A program made the translations under genes and the position numbers. Under the pieces are notes generated by a model. It saw nothing but the letters and a program-made list of their open reading frames with translations. It made no database searches and was not told where the DNA came from. Shown piece after piece: positions 1 through 12,257 of a stretch of DNA of 64,000 nt (position 1 is its first letter; every line of letters starts with the position of its first letter). Source of the DNA: Pasteurella dagmatis. Lineage in GTDB: Bacteria > Pseudomonadota > Gammaproteobacteria > Enterobacterales > Pasteurellaceae. The stretch spans positions 2,022,001 to 2,086,000 of the forward strand of contig NZ_LT906448.1 in assembly GCF_900186835.1 (NCBI RefSeq), given 5' to 3'.

Positions 1-875
1 TAGGTAATGCATTACGTCGTATTCTTCTATCTTCAATGCCAGGTTGTGCTGTAACTGAAGTGGAAATTGATGGCGTGTTGCACGAATACAGCAGTAAAGA
101 AGGTGTTCAGGAAGATATTCTTGAAGTGCTTCTAAACTTAAAAGGCCTAGCGGTTAAAGTTCAGAATAAAGATGATGTATTTCTGACATTAAACAAATCT
201 GGAATTGGCCCTGTTGTTGCAGCTGACATCACCCATGATGGAGATGTTGAGATAGTAAATCCTGAGCATGTTATTTGCCACTTGACAGATGAGAATGCAT
301 CAATCAATATGCGTATTCGTGTGCAACGTGGTAGAGGTTATGTACCAGCTTCTGCTCGCGTACACGCTCAGGATGAAGAAAGACCAATTGGTCGTCTATT
401 AGTAGATGCCTGTTATAGCCCAGTAGATCGTATTGCTTACAATGTTGAAGCTGCACGTGTTGAACAGCGTACTGACTTAGATAAGCTTGTTATTGAGTTA
501 GAAACTAATGGCACTATTGATCCAGAGGAAGCAATTCGTCGTGCAGCAACAATTTTAGCAGAGCAACTTGATGCATTCGTTGATTTGCGTGATGTTCGTC
601 AACCAGAAGTTAAGGAAGAAAAACCAGAATTCGATCCGATTCTGTTGCGTCCTGTTGATGACTTAGAGTTGACAGTTCGTTCTGCTAACTGTTTGAAAGC
701 AGAAACAATTCACTATATCGGTGATTTAGTACAGCGTACTGAAGTTGAGTTATTAAAAACACCTAACCTTGGTAAGAAATCTCTTACTGAAATTAAGGAT
801 GTTCTTGCTTCACGCGGCTTATCACTAGGTATGCGCCTTGAAAATTGGCCACCAGCAAGTATTGCTGAAGACTAG
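1..875 (+). CDS. rpoA: RNA polymerase alpha subunit (5' end cut off by window)
   Basis: The reading frame is already open at base 3 ([11 protein letters not shown] before the first Met at 36), so this is the C-terminal ~290 residues of a ~330-residue protein. It lacks only the first part of the N-terminal dimerisation domain. The alpha-CTD is visible near the end ([14 protein letters not shown], then [16 protein letters not shown]), the part that contacts UP elements and activators such as CRP. It is followed 41 bases later by rplQ, the usual end of the alpha ribosomal operon. No defect is seen. Confidence 0.98.
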   Translation, partial: GNALRRILLSSMPGCAVTEVEIDGVLHEYSSKEGVQEDILEVLLNLKGLAVKVQNKDDVFLTLNKSGIGPVVAADITHDGDVEIVNPEHVICHLTDENASINMRIRVQRGRGYVPASARVHAQDEERPIGRLLVDACYSPVDRIAYNVEAARVEQRTDLDKLVIELETNGTIDPEEAIRRAATILAEQLDAFVDLRDVRQPEVKEEKPEFDPILLRPVDDLELTVRSANCLKAETIHYIGDLVQRTEVELLKTPNLGKKSLTEIKDVLASRGLSLGMRLENWPPASIAED

Positions 876-886
876 TTTGGTCATAG

Positions 887-1306
<420 letters not shown>

Positions 1307-1343
1307 TATAGATAAGTTAACTTTTTTGACTTATATCGAGATA

Positions 1344-1375
1344 AAACCCACTAGTAATTGCTAGTGGGTTTTCTT
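1344..1375 (+). terminator. Rho-independent terminator of the rpoA-rplQ operon
   Basis: Stem AAACCCACTAG (1344-1354) pairs with CTAGTGGGTTT (1361-1371), followed by TTCTTTT. Confidence 0.9.
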
Positions 1376-1435
1376 TTATCTAAATTATTATAAATAGATA
1401 GTGATAGGTTCGTATTTAAAAAATAAGATAAAATT

Positions 1436-1471
1436 AACCGCACTTTTATTGTTGAGATAAAAAGTGCGGTT
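1436..1471. terminator. Inverted pair of uptake signal sequences
   Basis: AACCGCACTTTT (1436-1447) faces AAAAGTGCGGTT (1460-1471), giving a 12-bp stem made of two uptake signal sequences in inverse orientation. It lies 3' of the leftward metallophosphoesterase gene and would act as its terminator. Confidence 0.75.
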
Positions 1472-1504
1472 AGATTGAAATGAATTTTGTATTAGTTAGT
1501 GTAT

Positions 1505-3535
<2,031 letters not shown>

Positions 3536-3540
3536 GCTTT

Positions 3541-3792
3541 TTACGATTGTTTCTGTTGTTCAAGTAACGTATCAATACGCTTTTCTAACTCAGTCAATTT
3601 CTCACGAGTGCGCATTAATACTTGAGTTTGAACATCAAATTCTTCACGAGTAACTAAGTCCAATTTGGATAATTGGGCTTGTAATGTCTGTTTTAGTTTC
3701 GCTTCAGCATCTTGCCCTAAATCTTTTAGCCCTTGGGGTAATGAATCTTGAATTTGTTGTATAATTTGCTCTATTTTTTTAGGATTTAGCAT
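3541..3792 (-). CDS. ubiK: Ubiquinone biosynthesis accessory factor UbiK (BMFP domain)
   Basis: 83 residues from [20 protein letters not shown]. The whole protein is an amphipathic helix plus a C-terminal coiled coil ([23 protein letters not shown]), as in the YqiC/UbiK family, which supports the cytosolic Ubi complex in coenzyme Q synthesis. A longer frame upstream is open, but GTGAGGTCAGT directly before 3792 fixes this start. Confidence 0.9.
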   Translation of the reverse strand: MLNPKKIEQIIQQIQDSLPQGLKDLGQDAEAKLKQTLQAQLSKLDLVTREEFDVQTQVLMRTREKLTELEKRIDTLLEQQKQS

Positions 3793-3877
3793 ACTGACCT
3801 CACATATTAATAAAATATGGTCTATTGTATGCAATCTAACTATAAATAAAAACATTTTTTCATGATTAAGTTTGCGC

Positions 3878-3883
3878 TATACT
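3878..3883 (+). promoter_or_regulatory. Candidate -10 box of the ribB transcript
   Basis: TATACT sits just before the riboswitch. A matching -35 is weak (T-rich stretch near 3855-3860). Confidence 0.4.
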
Positions 3884-3890
3884 ATGCGAG

Positions 3891-4031
3891 CATTCTCAGG
3901 GCCGGGTGAAATTCCCTACCGGTGGTAAGTGCATTTGCATAAGCCCACGAGCGTTTGTTCGACATTGAGCAAAGTCAGCAGATTTGGTGAGAATCCAAAG
4001 CCGACAGTATAGTCTGGATGAAAGAGAATAA
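3891..4031 (+). ncRNA. FMN riboswitch (RFN element)
   Basis: The conserved RFN blocks appear in order: CTCAGGGCCGGGTGAAATTC, CCTACCGGTGGTAA, AGCCCACGAGCG, CAGATTTGGTGAGAATCC, AAAGCCGACAGTATAGTC and GGATGAAAGAGAA. It is about 250 to 110 bases upstream of ribB. It is an FMN-sensing leader that reduces ribB expression when flavin is plentiful. A terminator hairpin follows immediately, so control is probably by transcription termination. Confidence 0.97.
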
Positions 4032-4032
4032 G

Positions 4033-4060
4033 CAGGTTTTGAACAAAACCTGTATTTTTT
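4033..4060 (+). terminator. Riboswitch expression-platform terminator
   Basis: CAGGTTTTG (4033-4041) pairs with CAAAACCTG (4044-4052) and is followed by a T-run at 4055-4060. Placed between the RFN element and ribB. Confidence 0.85.
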
Positions 4061-4147
4061 GTTTGTTTAAGATTTTCTTAGCCACTTAATTTTCTCATCA
4101 GCCCTGATTCTGGTATCTAAAGATCATGATATTTCAAGGAATTTACT

Positions 4148-4792
4148 ATGAATCAGTCAATTTTATCGCCTTTTGGCAACGCAGAAGAACGAGTTATCGC
4201 AGCGCTTAATGCTTTTAAACAAGGTAATGGTGTTTTAGTGCTAGATGATGAAGATCGTGAAAATGAAGGCGATCTTATTTTTCCTGCAGAAACGATTACT
4301 CCAGAACAAATGGCAATGTTAATCCGTTACGGTAGTGGTATTGTGTGTTTATGCTTAACAGATGCAATCTGCCAACAACTTGATTTGCCACCAATGGTAC
4401 AGGAAAACACTAGTGTTAATAAAACTGCATTTACGGTAACGATTGAGGCTGCACAAGGCGTTTCAACCGGTGTATCTTCAAAAGACCGAGTGACAACAAT
4501 CCGAGCTGCGATTGCAGATAATGCAAAACCGAGTGATTTAAGTCGTCCAGGACACATTTTCCCACTACGTGCAGAAGATGGCGGAGTGTTAAAACGACGT
4601 GGTCATACAGAAGCTTCTGTCGATTTAGCCCGTTTGGCAGGTTATAAAGAAGCAGGGGTGATTTGTGAAATTACTAATGATGACGGTTCAATGGCACGTG
4701 CGCCAGAGATTGTAATATTCGCACAGAAATTTGGTTTCCCAGTAGTGACTATCGAAGATCTAGTGGCGTATCGTCAGAAGTACAATTTATAA
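4148..4792 (+). CDS. ribB: 3,4-dihydroxy-2-butanone-4-phosphate synthase
   Basis: 214 residues, the usual length of stand-alone RibB. It converts ribulose 5-phosphate to the four-carbon riboflavin precursor and formate. Active-site motifs seen are [32 protein letters not shown] and RRGHTEA. AAGGA precedes the ATG. There is no fused RibA domain, and it is transcribed behind the FMN riboswitch. Confidence 0.97.
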   Translation: MNQSILSPFGNAEERVIAALNAFKQGNGVLVLDDEDRENEGDLIFPAETITPEQMAMLIRYGSGIVCLCLTDAICQQLDLPPMVQENTSVNKTAFTVTIEAAQGVSTGVSSKDRVTTIRAAIADNAKPSDLSRPGHIFPLRAEDGGVLKRRGHTEASVDLARLAGYKEAGVICEITNDDGSMARAPEIVIFAQKFGFPVVTIEDLVAYRQKYNL

Positions 4793-4813
4793 TTTTTCTG
4801 AGTACCTATTATG

Positions 4814-4851
4814 AAAAAACACCTGTGCGTTGTCGCTCAGGTGTTTTTTTA
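4814..4851 (+). terminator. Terminator between ribB and the convergent permease gene
   Basis: AAAAACACCTG and CAGGTGTTTTT pair around a 12-base loop. The A and T tracts on both sides make it usable in both directions. Confidence 0.85.
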
Positions 4852-4863
4852 TGGGATAACGAA

Positions 4864-6192
4864 TTAATAAATACCAAATAAACTAAATAATGTAATAACA
4901 ATGATTGTTGCGACAATAGGTAGAATGAAAGAAGTCACTGCTATTTCTAAATAGGAATCACGGTGTGTCATCCCTGTATTACTGAGTAAAGTTAATACCG
5001 CACCATTATGTGGCATCGTATCTAAGCCGCCAGATGATAAGGATGCAATACGGTGGAATGGTTCAGGTGAGATTCCTGCTTGTTTGGCAATGGCAAGATA
5101 TTTTTCACCCAATGCTTCAAGTGCAATTCCCATCCCTCCTGACGCAGATCCTGTTGCACCAGCTAAGATATTGACAGCAACAGATAAAGAAATAAGTGGG
5201 CTACCTGGTACATTTAAAATCATTGTTGTTAAATGTTCAAAACCCGGTGCCATTCTTACCACGCTACCAAATCCAACCGCTGCTGCTGTATTAATAATTG
5301 CGCCAACTGCACCATTTGCGCCCTTTCCGATAGCGGGAATAAAAGCAGACCTTTTATTCAAGTTTAAGATAATCACGAGGGCAATACCGGTTAATAATGC
5401 TAATACAATATTTTTAGGATCACCATTTTTTAGGCCGATTAATTCAGGGACAAAGTTAAGCACAATAATAACGCTGATTAATGGCAAGATAGCCAAAAGT
5501 GGAGAAGGTAAATTTGCATTGCTGTTATCTTCCGTATTTTCTATGGCAGGCTCGATGAAGTATTCCCCATTTGTTGCATATTTTTTGCGGCGCATTTCTA
5601 AATAAGCAACACCTCCAAAAAAGAGAATTGCAGAAGCAATTGTTCCCATAACCGGTGCTGCGAGTGCGTTAGTTCCAAAATAAGCGGTTGGGATTAAATT
5701 TTGAATTTGTGGTGAACCTGGTAGTGCTGTCATTGTGAAAGTGAATGCACCGCAAGCGATCGTGCCAGGAATTAAGCGACGAGTAATATTAGCTTCTTTA
5801 AATACTGCTAAAGCAAGTGGATAAACTGCGAATACAACTACGAATAGGCTTACACCACCATATGTGAGCAATGCACAGCCTAATACTATTGAAGCTATTG
5901 CACTTTTTGAACCTAACATTCGGGTTAACCAGATTGCAATTGATTTTGCACCACCTGTGACATCCATTAAGTTGCCGAAAATAGCACTGAGTAAGAATGC
6001 AGGGAACCAAGCTTTAACAAACCCAACTAAACCTGTCATATAACTGCCTAAATAGGCATCTAAAACATTTAAATCTCCTGTGAATGCTACGACAGTTGCA
6101 CAAAGCGGTGCAATCCAAACAATAGAATATCCCCTGAAAGCTAAATACATAAGTAGCACAAGACCAACGAAAATACCTAATAAACTAAGCAT
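4864..6192 (-). CDS. GntP-family permease, probably for 3-hydroxybutyrate or a related hydroxy acid
   Basis: 442 residues, almost entirely hydrophobic with about 12 membrane segments, and GntP/citrate-transporter-like motifs (FPAFLLSAIFGNLMDVTGGAKSIA, ALPGSPQIQNLIPT, ATGSASGGMGIALE, LDTMPHNGAVLTLL). It is the last gene of the leftward ato-type operon, 64 bases after 3-hydroxybutyrate dehydrogenase. The substrate is inferred from that neighbourhood. Gluconate-type substrates remain possible. Confidence 0.85.
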   Translation of the reverse strand: MLSLLGIFVGLVLLMYLAFRGYSIVWIAPLCATVVAFTGDLNVLDAYLGSYMTGLVGFVKAWFPAFLLSAIFGNLMDVTGGAKSIAIWLTRMLGSKSAIASIVLGCALLTYGGVSLFVVVFAVYPLALAVFKEANITRRLIPGTIACGAFTFTMTALPGSPQIQNLIPTAYFGTNALAAPVMGTIASAILFFGGVAYLEMRRKKYATNGEYFIEPAIENTEDNSNANLPSPLLAILPLISVIIVLNFVPELIGLKNGDPKNIVLALLTGIALVIILNLNKRSAFIPAIGKGANGAVGAIINTAAAVGFGSVVRMAPGFEHLTTMILNVPGSPLISLSVAVNILAGATGSASGGMGIALEALGEKYLAIAKQAGISPEPFHRIASLSSGGLDTMPHNGAVLTLLSNTGMTHRDSYLEIAVTSFILPIVATIIVITLFSLFGIY

Positions 6193-6213
6193 AATTTTCC
6201 CCTCTTATAATAA

Positions 6214-6241
6214 AGCCACAATTGCATTAACAATTGTGGCT
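6214..6241 (-). promoter_or_regulatory. Intercistronic hairpin between hydroxybutyrate dehydrogenase and permease
   Basis: AGCCACAATTG pairs perfectly with CAATTGTGGCT over a 6-base loop. No clear T-run follows on the minus strand, so it is more likely an RNA-stabilising or partial attenuation site than a full terminator. Confidence 0.55.
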
Positions 6242-6256
6242 AAGGATTGTTGTTTA

Positions 6257-7018
6257 TTAACCCGCAGTCCAACCGCCATCAACCGTTAGGCAGGAACCTG
6301 AAATAGATGCTGCAGTATCTGAACAGAGGAATTTGACAAATTCACCGATATCAGAAGGCTCAATTAAGCGTTTCACCGCAGCTTTTTGTAACATAATTTT
6401 GCTAATGACATCTTCTTCAGAAATATTATGGTGAGCAGCTTGATCGGCAATTTGTTTATCAACAAGCGGAGTCCTTACATAGGCTGGGCAAATAGAGTTG
6501 ACTGTGATTCCATATTGGCCACCTTCAAGAGCGGTTGTTTTAGTTAAACCTGATAAGCCATGTTTTGCGGAAACATAAGCTGATTTGAATTCAGATGCAA
6601 CAACGCCGTGAATTGAATTTAAGTTGATGATACGACCCCATTGATTTTTTTTCATATATGGCCAAGAGTATTTTGTTAATAAGAATGGCGCAGTCAACAT
6701 GACATTGATCATAAAGTCCCATCTGTCTTCTGGGAAATCCTCAATCGGAGAAACGGTTTGAATACCTGCAACGTTGACTAAAATATCTACGCTCCCAAAG
6801 GTTTCAACAGCATGTTCTACAGCAGTTTTACAAGCTTGTCGTTTAGATAAGTCTGCAACGACATAAGTGGCTTTTAGTTTTTCTGCTTGTTCTTTTAATA
6901 AGGTTTCATTGATATCCACCATCACAACATTCGCCCCTTCCTGTGCGAGAGTTTGACTAACAGCAAGACCAATACCACTTGCTGCGCCGGTGACTAATGC
7001 AACTTTGTTTTTTAACAT
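6257..7018 (-). CDS. 3-hydroxybutyrate dehydrogenase (SDR family)
   Basis: 253 residues from MLKNKVALVTGAASGIG. Short-chain dehydrogenase features are the TGxxxGIG cofactor loop, NVAGIQ, catalytic Ser (LNSIHG) and YVSAKHG (YxxxK), with DGGWTAG at the end as in bacterial D-3-hydroxybutyrate dehydrogenases. It oxidises 3-hydroxybutyrate to acetoacetate using NAD. CAGGAGTCACT upstream of 7018 decides the start over an in-frame extension to 7036. It feeds acetoacetate to the AtoDA CoA-transferase encoded upstream. Confidence 0.9.
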   Translation of the reverse strand: MLKNKVALVTGAASGIGLAVSQTLAQEGANVVMVDINETLLKEQAEKLKATYVVADLSKRQACKTAVEHAVETFGSVDILVNVAGIQTVSPIEDFPEDRWDFMINVMLTAPFLLTKYSWPYMKKNQWGRIINLNSIHGVVASEFKSAYVSAKHGLSGLTKTTALEGGQYGITVNSICPAYVRTPLVDKQIADQAAHHNISEEDVISKIMLQKAAVKRLIEPSDIGEFVKFLCSDTAASISGSCLTVDGGWTAG

Positions 7019-7131
7019 AGTGACTCCTGAATCCATATAAGAATGTGATGCCGCAAAAGTGCGGTGAGTTTTATGAGAATTTGCACCTTATCTGCCGAAG
7101 CGAATACATAAGGTGCAATTGGGTGGTAGGG

Positions 7132-8313
7132 TTATACGCGTTCGATAACCATTGCAATACCTTGGCCGCCACCAATGCATAATGTAGCTAAACCTAAGGT
7201 TTTATTTCTTGCGTGTAGTGCGTGAATAAGTGTGACAAGTATGCGAGCACCACTTGCACCAACAGGATGTCCTAAGGCAATTGCACCTCCATTTACATTG
7301 ACTTTTTCTGGATCAAATCCTAGCTCTTTACCTACTGCAAGGAATTGTGCTGCAAAAGCTTCGTTGGCTTCAATAAGATCAATGTCATTTAACGTTAATC
7401 CTGCTTTAGCAAGTGCCTTTTGTGAGGCAGGCACTGGCCCCATCCCCATAATATCTGGAGCAACGCCGCCACTAGCATAACTTTTAATTCGAGCAAGAAT
7501 TGTTAAGCCCAGTGCTTTTGCCGTTTCTTCTTCAACGATAACTAACGCTGCTGCACCATCATTGATACCAGATGCATTACCAGCAGTGACAGTTCCTTCT
7601 TTATCGAATGCTGGGCGTAGAGAAGAAAGTCCTTCTAATGTAGTATCTTTTTTCGGAAATTCATCGGTATCGAAGATGATTTCTTTTTTCTTCACTTTGA
7701 TTGTGACAGGCACAATTTCATTTTTAAATGCACCAGACTCAATGGCTTGTACTGCTCTGCGTTGTGATTCTACAGCCATTTCATCTTGCTGCTCACGTGT
7801 AATGCTATATTTTTTAGCTACATTTTCTGCAGTAATGCCCATGTGGTAATGGTTTTCAGCACAGACTAAAGCATCTAATAAAATAACATCATTGAGCTGC
7901 CCATTTCCTAAGCGATGTCCCCAACGTGCTTTAGCATCTAAGAGGTAAGGTGCTTGGCTCATATTTTCCATACCACCGGCAACGATGATATTAGCATCCC
8001 CTGCACGAATTGCCTGAGCTGCTAGAGCAACAGTTTTTAAACCTGAACCACATACTTTATTGACGGTATAAGCTGTTACATCCTGTGAAATACCACTTCT
8101 TAGTAGGGCTTGACGAGCAGGGTTTTGTTTTTGACCTGCTTGTAATACTTGTCCCATAATCACTTCATCAATACTTGAAATCTCAATCCCTGATTTTTCA
8201 ATAGCAGCTTTAATTGCAATTGTGCCTAATTCAACCGCACTTACGTTTGATAAGCTACCATTAAAGTTACCAATTGGAGTACGGATTGCACTTGCGATAA
8301 CGACGTTTTTCAT
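7132..8313 (-). CDS. atoB: Acetyl-CoA C-acetyltransferase (thiolase II)
   Basis: 393 residues, normal for biosynthetic-type thiolases. The nucleophile region [14 protein letters not shown], the NEAFAAQ loop, [16 protein letters not shown] and the C-terminal CIGGGQGIA are all present. It splits acetoacetyl-CoA to two acetyl-CoA (or the reverse). It lies 16 bases downstream of atoE and completes the route from acetoacetate. Confidence 0.96.
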   Translation of the reverse strand: MKNVVIASAIRTPIGNFNGSLSNVSAVELGTIAIKAAIEKSGIEISSIDEVIMGQVLQAGQKQNPARQALLRSGISQDVTAYTVNKVCGSGLKTVALAAQAIRAGDANIIVAGGMENMSQAPYLLDAKARWGHRLGNGQLNDVILLDALVCAENHYHMGITAENVAKKYSITREQQDEMAVESQRRAVQAIESGAFKNEIVPVTIKVKKKEIIFDTDEFPKKDTTLEGLSSLRPAFDKEGTVTAGNASGINDGAAALVIVEEETAKALGLTILARIKSYASGGVAPDIMGMGPVPASQKALAKAGLTLNDIDLIEANEAFAAQFLAVGKELGFDPEKVNVNGGAIALGHPVGASGARILVTLIHALHARNKTLGLATLCIGGGQGIAMVIERV

Positions 8314-8329
8314 AAACTCTCCTTTGTTT

Positions 8330-9652
8330 TTAAAATACTGTTAATCCGATAATGAATATGGCACTTGAGAATATGAGTGCGGTCATACAATAGCCCATAA
8401 TATCTCTCACACCTAAGCCTGCAATTGCGAGAGCTGGTAATGCCCAGAACGGTTGAGCCATATTCATCCATTGCTCACCATAAGCAATTGCCATCACTGA
8501 TTTTCCTAAGTCTGCATCTAGTGCTTGTGCAGCTGCGAGAACATAAGGTCCTTGAATTACCCAGTGACCACCACCAGAAGGTACTGCAAAGTTAATGAAT
8601 GCAGAGCTGAAGAAGGTCATTAAAGGGAAGGTTTCTTTTGTTGATACGTTGATAAAGAATTCAGTGATTAATCCGCCTAATCCAGAATGTTCCATCATTA
8701 ATTGGATACCGGCATAGAATGGGAATTGGATTAAAATACCAGCAGTGCTTCCTGCAGCAGCTTTGACGGCACGCATATATGCCATAGGTGTTTTATGAAG
8801 TAATACGCCAGTGATAAGGAAAATAAGGTTTACTGTATTGATTGTAATGTTGAAGCCTTTATCCATAAAGTACATCACTAAATAACCAATACCGAATGCA
8901 CCAATTACCCAACTTAATACTCTACTTTCTTCTAGTTTTTCAGATGGAGGTGCATCTTTAGAAAGTGTTTTTTGATAATTAGCTTCTTCTTTTAATAACT
9001 CTGGATCAATCATTACAACATCACTTGGCTTTGGAACCATCATTTTAGTTAAGAATGGTAGGAATACGACTAATCCAATTGTGATGAAAAGATTGAAGCC
9101 AGTGAGTAAGGTGTTTTGGATAGGGATTAATCCTGCAATATGCTCAACAGGGTTACCGGGAGTGGCTGCAAGTAGTGGCATTGAGCCAGATAAACCACCG
9201 CCCCAAGACATAAAACCAATATAAGCGCAAGCAATCAGTAATGGGTAGTCAGATCCTTTGACACGGCGAGCAACTTCACGAGCAAACATCGCACCTACAA
9301 CTAAGCCAAATCCCCAGTTGATTACGCAAGCTAGAGCACTAAAGAAGGTCACTAACATTACACCTTGTGTTGGTGTTTTTGCTAAAGATGCAATGTTACG
9401 TAAAACATTTTTGACAGGAGGGGAACTTGCTAATGCGTGGCCTGTAACCACAATCAAAGCCATTTGCATACCAAAACCAAGTAGGTTCCAGAATCCATCA
9501 CCCCAATATTTCACCATTTGTACAGGCGTTGAGTCTGTCAGACCCAACGCAACAAAAAAGGTGATTAGCGTAAGTAGTAAAGCAAAAATGAGAGGGTCCG
9601 GTAAATAACGGCTCACAAATTTTGTCATCCCTCTCGAAATGGTGCTAATCAT
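8330..9652 (-). CDS. atoE: Short-chain fatty acid transporter AtoE
   Basis: 440 residues with about 12 predicted membrane helices. It matches the AtoE/ScfA family throughout ([24 protein letters not shown] at the N-terminus, [47 protein letters not shown]). It imports short-chain fatty acids such as butyrate or acetoacetate. It sits 9 bases after atoA, in the same operon. Confidence 0.95.
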   Translation of the reverse strand: MISTISRGMTKFVSRYLPDPLIFALLLTLITFFVALGLTDSTPVQMVKYWGDGFWNLLGFGMQMALIVVTGHALASSPPVKNVLRNIASLAKTPTQGVMLVTFFSALACVINWGFGLVVGAMFAREVARRVKGSDYPLLIACAYIGFMSWGGGLSGSMPLLAATPGNPVEHIAGLIPIQNTLLTGFNLFITIGLVVFLPFLTKMMVPKPSDVVMIDPELLKEEANYQKTLSKDAPPSEKLEESRVLSWVIGAFGIGYLVMYFMDKGFNITINTVNLIFLITGVLLHKTPMAYMRAVKAAAGSTAGILIQFPFYAGIQLMMEHSGLGGLITEFFINVSTKETFPLMTFFSSAFINFAVPSGGGHWVIQGPYVLAAAQALDADLGKSVMAIAYGEQWMNMAQPFWALPALAIAGLGVRDIMGYCMTALIFSSAIFIIGLTVF

Positions 9653-9661
9653 ATAATCTCC

Positions 9662-10312
9662 TTATTGTGCTAGAGGCATCACTTTGAGAGATGGGGATAC
9701 AATAAACTCTGCTTCAGTTTTAGCTTTAATAGCTTCGACATCCTGTCCTTCAGCGACTTCAGTTAAGTGTAGTTTTCCATCAATAAATTCAAATACAGCT
9801 AATTCTGTTACTAGCATATGTACCGCATTGACTGCTGTAAGAGGCAATGTACAGCGTTTTAACACTTTTGAAGAGCCATCCTTGGCACAGTGTTCCATTG
9901 CTATAATTACTTTACGAGCACCTGTTACGAGGTCCATTGCACCTCCCATTCCTGGCACCATTTTCCCTGGCACCATCCAGTTGGCGAGGTTAGCTTCTTC
10001 GTCTACTTGCAATCCGCCTAGAACACAAGCATCAACGTGTCCACCGCGAATAAGTGCAAACGAAGTTGCGCTATCGAACATCGCAGCACCAGAAATCATC
10101 CCACAAGGCTGACCTCCAGCATTTACTAAGTTTGGATCTACTTCCGTGACAGGTCCTAAACCTAGAAATCCATTTTCAGATTGAAGGGTAATATCCATCC
10201 CTTCAGGCAAGTAGTTTACTACTTGTGTAGGCAATCCAATGCCTAAGTTAACGATATCACCATCTCTTAATTCTAAAGCTACTCGGCGAGCAATTCGTTC
10301 TTTAGCATTCAT
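9662..10312 (-). CDS. atoA: Acetate CoA-transferase beta subunit
   Basis: 216 residues from MNAKERIARRVALELRDGDIVNLGIGLPT. The SENGFLGLGP motif holds the catalytic glutamate of class I CoA-transferases. AGAGGAG directly upstream of 10312, and the atoD stop one base away, favour this start over a longer frame to 10345. With AtoD it moves CoA from acetyl-CoA to acetoacetate or butyrate. Confidence 0.95.
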   Translation of the reverse strand: MNAKERIARRVALELRDGDIVNLGIGLPTQVVNYLPEGMDITLQSENGFLGLGPVTEVDPNLVNAGGQPCGMISGAAMFDSATSFALIRGGHVDACVLGGLQVDEEANLANWMVPGKMVPGMGGAMDLVTGARKVIIAMEHCAKDGSSKVLKRCTLPLTAVNAVHMLVTELAVFEFIDGKLHLTEVAEGQDVEAIKAKTEAEFIVSPSLKVMPLAQ

Positions 10313-10313
10313 C

Positions 10314-10970
10314 TTAGCGCTCCTCTGGAAGAATAATGTAGTCAATAAGTGCAGCAGGGGTCACAACGTGATCTGGCTGGATATCACCAACTTCAACAAT
10401 TTGCTCTGGCTCAACGAATGTTTTTTCTGCCGAGAAAGCAATGATTGGATTGAAATTTCGAGTAGTTAATTGATAGGTTAAATTACCTTTTTTATCTGCT
10501 AAATGAGCGCCAATAATTGCAATATCTGCTTTGATCGGTTTTTCAAGAAGGTATTTTTTACCTTCTAATTCAAGGGTTTGTTTTCCTTCTTCTACAACAG
10601 TACCAACACCTGTTGGAGTGAGTACACCACCTAATCCGGCACCACCAGCTCGAATACGTTCGATTAAAGTGCCTTGTGGCACTAGCTCAACTTCCAATTC
10701 ACCAGAAATCATTTGGCGACCAGTTTCGGCGTTCGTTCCAATATGTGAGGCAATCACTTTCTTAACACGTTTATTTGCAATAAGTGGGCCAACACCGGTA
10801 TCAACAAATGCAGTGTCATTGCCAATAATAGTGAGATCTTTTACACCTGAATCTAAGATCGCTTGTACTAAGCGATTTGGTGTACCAATCCCCATAAATC
10901 CCCCAAATAAGATGGTCATTCCATCTGACAAATGACTTTGTACATCCATAATAGGTATGACTTTAGACAT
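10314..10970 (-). CDS. atoD: Acetate CoA-transferase alpha subunit
   Basis: 218 residues with the class I CoA-transferase alpha signature [19 protein letters not shown] and the substrate-binding region [15 protein letters not shown]. It is the first gene of the leftward operon atoD-atoA-atoE-atoB-dehydrogenase-permease. It faces a divergent LysR gene that probably controls it. Confidence 0.96.
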   Translation of the reverse strand: MSKVIPIMDVQSHLSDGMTILFGGFMGIGTPNRLVQAILDSGVKDLTIIGNDTAFVDTGVGPLIANKRVKKVIASHIGTNAETGRQMISGELEVELVPQGTLIERIRAGGAGLGGVLTPTGVGTVVEEGKQTLELEGKKYLLEKPIKADIAIIGAHLADKKGNLTYQLTTRNFNPIIAFSAEKTFVEPEQIVEVGDIQPDHVVTPAALIDYIILPEER

Positions 10971-11289
10971 AGTAGTCCTCCATGTATCTAATAAAATAAA
11001 TTTATATAAAGTAAGGCAATCCTGATTAAAGGTATAAGTAATAATGTTTAATTACTTTAATGAATATAAATCTAATTATTTATAACCAATTGCTAATATA
11101 TTCATTTTATTGTTAAAAAAGTTAAATTTTTGTAAATGGGTATAATTTATTTATCTAAAAGATAGCAAGAAATATTTTGTAGAGGAAATACTGTTTTTTG
11201 AATTATATATAAATTAATTTTATGGATTGTTTGACTAGGAGAGAAAATACTTTTATGCTGTGAGACAGAAAAACAGTCAGGAGGCTCTC
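10971..11289. promoter_or_regulatory. Divergent control region of the ato operon and the LysR gene
   Basis: A 319-base AT-rich spacer between two divergent genes. No coding frame is convincing. LysR targets (T-N11-A boxes) should lie here, but I cannot pick one with confidence. GTCAGGAGGCTCTC directly precedes the LysR ATG. Confidence 0.5.
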
Positions 11290-12183
11290 ATGGATATTAG
11301 ACATCTACGCTATTTTATTTCGATTGTAGATAATGATTTCAACTTAAGTCGCACGTCACAAAATCTTTATATCTCGCAACCTGCTTTAAGTATGATGATT
11401 AGCGATTTTGAGCAACGAGAGGCGGTACAACTGTTTAAACGTTCGAAAGGAAAAATTATTGGCTTAACTTATGCTGGAGAGAATTATTATAACGATGCAA
11501 AAGAGTTGATTCAAAAATATAATGAGATGAATAAAAATTTGCATAAAGTCACAAAACAAATAACGGGTAATGTAACAATTGGAATTCCACCTTTAGTGTT
11601 ATCTGTTGTATTTTCTGAAATAATGCCAAATCTTATTTTAAATAATCCTGATATTAATTTTACAATAAAAGAACAAGGTGCTTATGTACTAAGAAATGAA
11701 TTATTATTAGGTAATATTGATTTTGCTGCATTATTATATCCAGAACATATTTCTAAAAATATTATCGACTCTGTTGAACTTGTACATTCAGAATTAGCTG
11801 TATTTCTTTCTCCAAATCACCACCTCACTCAAAAAGAAAAACTAGAATGGAAAGATTTACATAATGAAAAATTGGCTATTTTTGATAAAACCTTTTTTAT
11901 TTACCACCAATTAACCTCTGCCTTTGAATTACATAATGTGTATCCTAATGTGATTTTAGAATCCAGTTCGTGGGATTTTTTATTAAACTCAGCAAAAATC
12001 AATAAAGATTTATTAACAATTTTACCTTTACCAATTGCAGAACAATATCCATCAAATGATTTTGTTTGTCGTCGAATTAAAGATCCTATTCCTTGGATTG
12101 TGACCTTATGCCGATTAAAGAAAAATACTTACTCAAGTACAGAGAGTTATATTTTTGACTCATTATTAAAGGGATTTAGTTAA
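11290..12183 (+). CDS. LysR-type transcriptional regulator, probable activator of the ato operon
   Basis: 297 residues from [21 protein letters not shown]. The N-terminal winged HTH ([16 protein letters not shown]) is followed by a LysR effector-binding domain. The start is set by CAGGAGG 5-11 bases upstream, although the frame is open back to 11260. Its divergent position from atoD suggests local control, with acetoacetate or a short-chain acyl compound as possible effector (inference). Confidence 0.88.
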   Translation: MDIRHLRYFISIVDNDFNLSRTSQNLYISQPALSMMISDFEQREAVQLFKRSKGKIIGLTYAGENYYNDAKELIQKYNEMNKNLHKVTKQITGNVTIGIPPLVLSVVFSEIMPNLILNNPDINFTIKEQGAYVLRNELLLGNIDFAALLYPEHISKNIIDSVELVHSELAVFLSPNHHLTQKEKLEWKDLHNEKLAIFDKTFFIYHQLTSAFELHNVYPNVILESSSWDFLLNSAKINKDLLTILPLPIAEQYPSNDFVCRRIKDPIPWIVTLCRLKKNTYSSTESYIFDSLLKGFS

Positions 12184-12199
12184 ATATTTCACTATAAAA

Positions 12200-12237
12200 A
12201 AAGTGCGGTCAAATTTCTTAAAATTTTGACCGCACTT
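12200..12237. terminator. Inverted uptake-signal pair between convergent lysR and potD
   Basis: AAGTGCGGTCAAA and TTTGACCGCACTT pair over a short loop, flanked by A and T tracts. Serves both convergent genes. Confidence 0.85.
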
Positions 12238-12257
12238 ATTCTTGATTCTGTTATCAA

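Noticed and set aside
5084-5605. Plus-strand frame of 173 codons inside the permease gene
   Set aside because: It is the antisense shadow of the GntP-type permease, with no ribosome site and low-complexity composition.
12200-12237. Regulatory operator between lysR and potD
   Set aside because: It is an inverted pair of uptake signals between converging genes, so a terminator is the simpler reading.
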